Positions 6,528 through 9,635 of a DNA stretch of 9,635 nucleotides are shown here, piece by piece. Both the position numbers and the translations under genes were made by a program. The DNA is taken from positions 1 through 9,635 of the forward strand of contig JASHTR010000616.1 in NCBI GenBank assembly GCA_030040455.1, given 5' to 3'. The notes under the pieces were generated by a model. The model searched no databases and was not told the DNA's origin. It saw only the letters and a program-made list of their open reading frames with translations. Every line of letters begins with the position of its first letter. Positions within the stretch are counted from its first letter, which is position 1. This DNA is from Terriglobia bacterium. GTDB lineage: Bacteria > Acidobacteriota > Terriglobia > UBA7540.

Positions 6528-6540
6528 CACCTGACACCTG
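6513..6540 (-). repeat. Heptanucleotide tandem repeat in the hpnD-hpnE gap
   Basis: Four uninterrupted 7-nt units read on the plus strand as TTTCCTG, AAGCCTG, ACACCTG, ACACCTG (6513-6540). Two related units, GGTTCAG and GTTTCAG, are at 6490-6503, and a further out-of-phase ACCTG overlaps the end of hpnD. On the sense strand the array reads CAGGTGT CAGGTGT CAGGCTT CAGGAAA. It fills most of the 63-bp gap. Confidence 0.75.
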
Positions 6541-6544
6541 TTTC

Positions 6545-7405
6545 TCACCTGTGCCATTCGACGCCGCAATAGACCTTAAAAGCTGTCCAAAGCTTGGCCG
6601 GGCGATTGAGGGTTACTCTTTCTCCGAACACGTTGTAGGAACGGCGTTCAATCTCTCGCAGCAGACGCCAATAAATGGCACCCATGATTTCCGCCGGCCG
6701 CAAGGATTTTCGATCCTCAGCCGGAAGAAGTTGGCGCGCCCGCTCGAAGAAATTGCGTGCCCGGTCGCATTCAAAGCGCATCAATTTAACAAAGCGTTCG
6801 TCGTAACATCCGCCAGCCAGACGATTCGGATCGATGCCAAAACGATCCAGATCCTCTCGCGGCAGGTAGACTCGCTGGCGCTGGGCGTCCGTCTGGACAT
6901 CCCGAAGAATATTGACCATTTGCAGCGCCTTGCCGAGGTTTACCGCATAGTCGCGCGTCTGCGGATTATGGTAACCAAAGATTTCAATGGCAATCAGGCC
7001 GATGACGCTGGCCACGTGATAGCAGTAAATCTCCAATTCCCGAAAGGTCTGATAAGAGCCGGAGCCGTGGTCCATGCGAAGGTCCATTTCCATGCCTTCG
7101 AACAGGTCCTCAAATGGCTGGCGCGGAATGTGAAAGCGCCTGATGGCTTCGGCCAGGGCCTGCCATGCCGGAGTGTTAAGCGGGGCGGCGTCACCATCGT
7201 AGCAGGCAGCCAGCAATTCGCGGTAACGGCCAATCTCCCGCCGCGCCCCCGGCAACCCGGGCTGGCTGTCTGCGGCGTCGTCGCTTCCCCGCGCAAACGA
7301 GTAGACCGCTTCAATGGCGCGCCGCTTCGCTTCGGGAAGAAAAAGAAACGAATAGTAGAAGTTCGTCGTTCGGGAATCCGTGAAGTGCTTCGGATAGGAT
7401 GACAT
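6545..7405 (-). CDS. hpnD: Presqualene diphosphate synthase
   Basis: A 286-residue squalene/phytoene-synthase family enzyme. HpnD condenses two farnesyl diphosphates to presqualene diphosphate, the first step of the HpnCDE squalene route. The first Asp-rich motif is GSDDAADSQ (D42, D43, D46) after YSFARG, and the second is NILRDVQTDAQRQRVYLP (D169 and D173), both needed to hold Mg2+ and the diphosphate; FEGMEMDLRMD (102-112) lies between. I chose the ATG at 7405 (MSSYPKHFTDSRTTNFYYSF) rather than the GTG at 7513, because the extra 36 codons run through a 7-nt tandem repeat and would add an unlikely basic leader. No Shine-Dalgarno sequence precedes 7405. HpnC and HpnD are paralogues; assignment as HpnD rests on position (middle of hpnC-D-E) and the SRTTNFYYSFLFLP N-terminus typical of that branch. 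It lies 155 nt after hpnC and 63 nt before hpnE. Confidence 0.9.
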   Translation of the reverse strand: MSSYPKHFTDSRTTNFYYSFLFLPEAKRRAIEAVYSFARGSDDAADSQPGLPGARREIGRYRELLAACYDGDAAPLNTPAWQALAEAIRRFHIPRQPFEDLFEGMEMDLRMDHGSGSYQTFRELEIYCYHVASVIGLIAIEIFGYHNPQTRDYAVNLGKALQMVNILRDVQTDAQRQRVYLPREDLDRFGIDPNRLAGGCYDERFVKLMRFECDRARNFFERARQLLPAEDRKSLRPAEIMGAIYWRLLREIERRSYNVFGERVTLNRPAKLWTAFKVYCGVEWHR

Positions 7406-7408
7406 AAA

Positions 7409-7450
7409 GTCAGAAACTAGAAACCAGAAACTGGAAGCCAGAAGGCAGAA
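7409..7450 (-). repeat. Heptanucleotide tandem repeat directly upstream of hpnD
   Basis: Six consecutive 7-nt units, on the plus strand GTCAGAA, ACTAGAA, ACCAGAA, ACTGGAA, GCCAGAA, GGCAGAA (7409-7450). On the sense strand the consensus is TTCTRGY, ending three bases before the hpnD ATG. It occupies the place of the ribosome-binding site. The rest of the hpnC-hpnD gap (7451-7560) contains a purine-rich sense-strand stretch with GAGG roughly every seven bases (about 7475-7505), a CACGTG at 7537-7542, and no recognisable gene. Confidence 0.85.
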
Positions 7451-7560
7451 ATCGGTCACCTGTGCTTTCCGCCTACTCTCCTCTGTCCTCGGTCTCCTCC
7501 TACGACAGCCCACCTTCTGGACGCACGGTGTGAGAGAACACGTGAAAAATCAAGAGCCTC

Positions 7561-8508
7561 TCAGCCCACTTTTGCATGCGTTCTAACCCTTCCCGGGCAC
7601 CGTGCCCAAGACTTCAAGTAGAGCCAAAGGAAATCCTTCAAGCGCAGCGTGGGCCGGCGCCGGAAAACATCGTACTCAGCCGCTTCGATTTTTTCGAGAA
7701 TGCTCATTCCGCCCAGCCACGTCAGCCGAAGCTGGCGCCGCAGGTCGCTTCCCACTCGCTCCGGTAAATCCTTGCCCTGGCCGAACATCGCTCGCGTGCG
7801 CTCCACCTGAAAAGCCATCAGGCCGCGCCAGCGGGCGTCCGTCACCGGCGCATGAGAAGCCAGAAACCGGTTGAGGTCTTCAAGCGTGAGGCCGAACCGC
7901 CCGAGGTCGTCCAAGGGCAAATAAACGCGGTCGCGTGAGAGATCGACGGCCACGTCCTGCCAGAAGTTGGCAAGCTGAAGAGCGGAGCAGATGCAATCGG
8001 ACAGTTGAAATAGCTCGGCATCACGATAATCAAAAAGCTCCAATACCAGCCGGCCCACCGGGTTTGCTGAACGGGTGCAATATGCGGCGAGGGAAGGGAA
8101 GTCCGGATGACGGTTCATGCGAACGTCCTGCTCGAAGGCCCGCAGCAGGTTGTCCAGATTCGTGAAGCTCAGCTTGTAGCGTCGCGTCGCGTCACCTAGG
8201 GCAAGGAAGACGGGATGCTGTATTTCTTCAAGAGGACGAGAGAAACACTCCTGAAGCCGTTCTCGCCATAGGGCAAGCGCCTGCAAACGCTCCCCGGGCA
8301 GTCCTTCGCCGGGCTCGTCCGCAAAATCATCCGCCGCGCGCGCAAAGCTGTAAATGGCCGCCAGCGCATCGCGCTTATCGCGGCCCACCAAGTAGGAGGC
8401 CGTCGGGAAATTCTCGTAGTGCCGCCGGCTGATCTCACGGCATTGGGCGTAGGCCGCGCGCAGCCTTTCCTCAAGATGCAGCGTCGAAGTCATCGCAGGC
8501 AAGGTCAT
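7561..8508 (-). CDS. hpnC: Hydroxysqualene synthase
   Basis: A 315-residue squalene/phytoene-synthase family member, first gene of the hpnC-D-E run. HpnC converts presqualene diphosphate to hydroxysqualene. The N-terminal REISRRHYENFPTASYLV (about 24-41) is typical of the HpnC branch. The first Asp motif is RAADDFADE (D60, D61, D64) after IYSFA, the second NFWQDVAVDLSRDRVYLP (D185, D189); AFEQDVRMNR (124-133) also fits. The start is uncertain: the ATG at 8508 overlaps a TATAAT (8507-8512), so if that is the -10 box the real start is the ATG at 8493 (MTSTLHLEERL), on a nearly leaderless mRNA. Neither start has a Shine-Dalgarno sequence. The C-terminus is basic (WARCPGRVRTHAKVG). A perfect 12-bp palindrome lies about 50 bp upstream. 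Confidence 0.9.
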   Translation of the reverse strand: MTLPAMTSTLHLEERLRAAYAQCREISRRHYENFPTASYLVGRDKRDALAAIYSFARAADDFADEPGEGLPGERLQALALWRERLQECFSRPLEEIQHPVFLALGDATRRYKLSFTNLDNLLRAFEQDVRMNRHPDFPSLAAYCTRSANPVGRLVLELFDYRDAELFQLSDCICSALQLANFWQDVAVDLSRDRVYLPLDDLGRFGLTLEDLNRFLASHAPVTDARWRGLMAFQVERTRAMFGQGKDLPERVGSDLRRQLRLTWLGGMSILEKIEAAEYDVFRRRPTLRLKDFLWLYLKSWARCPGRVRTHAKVG

Positions 8509-8536
8509 TATAAGGCCCGCGCGGTCTGGGAGGGAA
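8507..8536 (-). promoter_or_regulatory. Putative hpnC promoter
   Basis: On the minus strand a perfect TATAAT (8512 down to 8507) is preceded, at 18-bp spacing, by TTCCCT (8536 down to 8531), a 3-of-6 match to TTGACA. Transcription would begin near 8500, only 6-7 nt before the second in-frame ATG of hpnC. The weak -35 could be compensated by an activator at the palindrome at 8557-8568. This is inferred from sequence alone. Confidence 0.4.
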
Positions 8537-8556
8537 CTCGCTCATCCTTTGGTGGG

Positions 8557-8568
8557 GCGTGTACACGC
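8557..8568. promoter_or_regulatory. Perfect 12-bp palindrome, candidate operator of hpnC
   Basis: GCGTGTACACGC is exactly self-complementary over 12 bp and is centred about 62 bp upstream of the predicted hpnC transcription start. That distance suits an activator site more than a classic repressor site. The rest of the 159-bp gap (8509-8667) holds only an imperfect stem (8593-8601 with 8616-8624) that could mark the end of the upstream minus-strand transcript. No regulator for this site can be named. Confidence 0.45.
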
Positions 8569-8667
8569 AGTGGGATGGGGCAGGAGTACTGAGAGGCAAG
8601 GGCAGGAAGGTCGAGCCTTGCTTCATGGTGCACGTCTGCGTCCCAAACGCTTTTCTAATGGATTGTA

Positions 8668-9635
8668 TTAGACGGGTTGTTCGTCTGCTGGCAGGATGCT
8701 AAAAACAGCATTCATCCCGTAGGGTTCGAGGTTGATCTCGTCCAGTTTCTTCCCTGCTTTCAGGTCATAAAGGGTGATGCGGGCTGGGAGGACGCCTCGG
8801 CCAACGAATTTCTTGGCCCAGAGAATTTTTTCTTTGAACTTTGTATTCCGGACGCGGGTGAATCCGACCCAAGCAACACCTTCCTCGATAACCATGAGGC
8901 CGCGACACCAGCCCAGCAGGCTTTTGGATTCATTGTCGATGGTATTCAGATCGATGATTTTAGTTGTGGAAAGCGACTCAGAGTCCACAATGACAATGTG
9001 CCCATCGACCGTTGTGAAGTAGATCTGATCACCAAAAATGGCGCCGTCATGAGGAATCTCAATACCTATCTCGATTCGTCTGTCGGGTCTTTCGAGTGAA
9101 ATTGCGTCTTTTTGCTCGAAGCGGGTTACCCACAACTCGTCTCTCAAATAAAAGACGAAATTGGGGTGGGCTTGATGAGGCTTGGTCGTGGCTACTTTAC
9201 GGTAGTCCGTTTCTTTTGAAAATCGTTCCCATGGGTCGCGTCCAAGGGCATTCCATTCACGGAGCACTTTGCCGTCCATCGTGCACTCGATGACCATGTC
9301 TAGGCCTGTGGAGGCCACGAGGAGAGTACCGTTAAAGGTTGGGCGGACGTGATGAAGGTCATTAAAGCATGGCAGGGAGAGATACTTTACTTGCCTGAAT
9401 GACGGCAGCTCGTAAGCGAGCACTTCCGTTGACGTGCAGACATATAGCATATTTCCGCTCCGGCTACCGCTCTTGAAAAGAACCGATGAGGTCGCCTCGG
9501 CCCGCGCTTTGGGCGGAGTCGTGTAATCTACGCAGAGGTCGGCTTGGCGTGTTTTTGAATCCACCTTAAGGACGAGAGCACTTTCGTAAAGATGCCATTC
9601 CTCAGGCAATTCGGCGAAACCCTTCCGCTGGCGTC
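8668..9635 (-). CDS. Probable beta-propeller protein of unknown function (N-terminus cut by window edge)
   Basis: The frame ends at a TAA (8668-8670) and stays open to the right edge, 321 residues. A TTG at 9609 could start it, but the frame reads through it (RKGFAELPEEWHLYESA) with no stop, so the gene probably begins outside the window. I cannot name the family. It consists of repeated short beta-strand blocks, such as NMLYVCTSTEVLAYELPSF, TLLVASTGLDMVIECTMDG, DQIYFTTVDGHIVIVDSESL and GVAWVGFTRVR, each a strand-turn-strand with a D-G or similar turn, the pattern of a six- or seven-bladed propeller. NDLHHVRP and KPHQAHPN are conserved-looking His/Pro motifs that may face a central channel. 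No signal peptide can be judged. GC is visibly lower than in the hpn genes next door. Loosely similar propellers occur in polysaccharide gene clusters, but that link is only a guess. Confidence 0.7.
   Translation of the reverse strand, partial: RQRKGFAELPEEWHLYESALVLKVDSKTRQADLCVDYTTPPKARAEATSSVLFKSGSRSGNMLYVCTSTEVLAYELPSFRQVKYLSLPCFNDLHHVRPTFNGTLLVASTGLDMVIECTMDGKVLREWNALGRDPWERFSKETDYRKVATTKPHQAHPNFVFYLRDELWVTRFEQKDAISLERPDRRIEIGIEIPHDGAIFGDQIYFTTVDGHIVIVDSESLSTTKIIDLNTIDNESKSLLGWCRGLMVIEEGVAWVGFTRVRNTKFKEKILWAKKFVGRGVLPARITLYDLKAGKKLDEINLEPYGMNAVFSILPADEQPV

Noticed and set aside
6551..7402. A 283-codon plus-strand open frame opposite hpnD.
   Set aside because: It is the antisense of hpnD, has no ribosome site and no recognisable domain; long antisense frames are common in GC-rich genes.
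7409..7450. The heptad array as a CRISPR array.
   Set aside because: Units are 7 nt with no spacers and no cas genes are present.
7406..7513. N-terminal extension of hpnD to a GTG at 7513.
   Set aside because: The extra 36 codons translate a purine-rich stretch and the 7-nt repeat; the family start matches the ATG at 7405.
8593..8624. Imperfect stem GAGGCAAGG/CCTTGCTTC as terminator of the propeller gene.
   Set aside because: On the minus strand it has a mismatch, a 14-nt loop and no T tract; too weak to list as a terminator.
8471..8626. A 51-codon minus-strand frame from an ATG at 8626, overlapping the start of hpnC.
   Set aside because: No ribosome site, no recognisable sequence, and it contains the palindrome and promoter of hpnC.

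Overview
This 9.6 kb window is a moderately GC-rich bacterial chromosome segment. Several things point to a soil-type Acidobacteriota genome: the small XRE regulator with an LLRCYISRVEHG-type recognition helix, the hpnC-hpnD-hpnE squalene genes, a Tat-exported C45/phospholipase B-like hydrolase, and heptanucleotide repeats between genes. This assignment is inference from family resemblance, not a search result. No rRNA, tRNA, CRISPR array, insertion sequence or phage gene was seen, and no stretch over 300 bases lacks a gene.

Left part (1-2790). Two minus-strand genes run off the left edge: a small exported helical protein of unknown function, then, directly abutting it, a Nudix (ADP-ribose pyrophosphatase-like) hydrolase cut by the window end. 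Diverging from them is a plus-strand pair: an orphan LytTR-type response regulator and, 21 nt later, pyrB (aspartate carbamoyltransferase). This unit ends in a short GAGA-loop terminator that overlaps the pyrB stop codon. The divergent intergenic region holds a TATAAT box and two small overlapping palindromes.

Middle (2790-4905). A small single-domain XRE regulator lies downstream of a GTAC-rich inverted repeat that could be its own operator. It converges on a minus-strand, Tat-signal-bearing Ntn-hydrolase gene. A nested stem-loop lies between and across the ends of the two genes and could terminate both.

Right part (5084-9635). Three minus-strand genes, hpnC, hpnD and hpnE in transcription order, encode the complete bacterial three-enzyme route from farnesyl diphosphate to squalene. 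HpnD makes presqualene diphosphate, HpnC converts it to hydroxysqualene, and HpnE reduces that to squalene, the precursor of hopanoids. The squalene-hopene cyclase itself is not in the window. The hpn genes are not tightly packed (155 and 63 nt gaps). Both gaps carry 7-nt tandem repeats just upstream of start codons that lack a Shine-Dalgarno sequence. Upstream of hpnC is a perfect 12-bp palindrome and a TATAAT that overlaps the first possible start codon. The last gene, running off the right edge, encodes a likely beta-propeller protein of unknown function with visibly lower GC than the hpn genes.

Nothing here amounts to a clearly new multi-gene system. The items most worth a second look are the repeat-filled hpn junctions, the palindrome/start arrangement at hpnC, the nested convergent terminator, the LytTR-pyrB pairing, and the unidentified genes at both ends.
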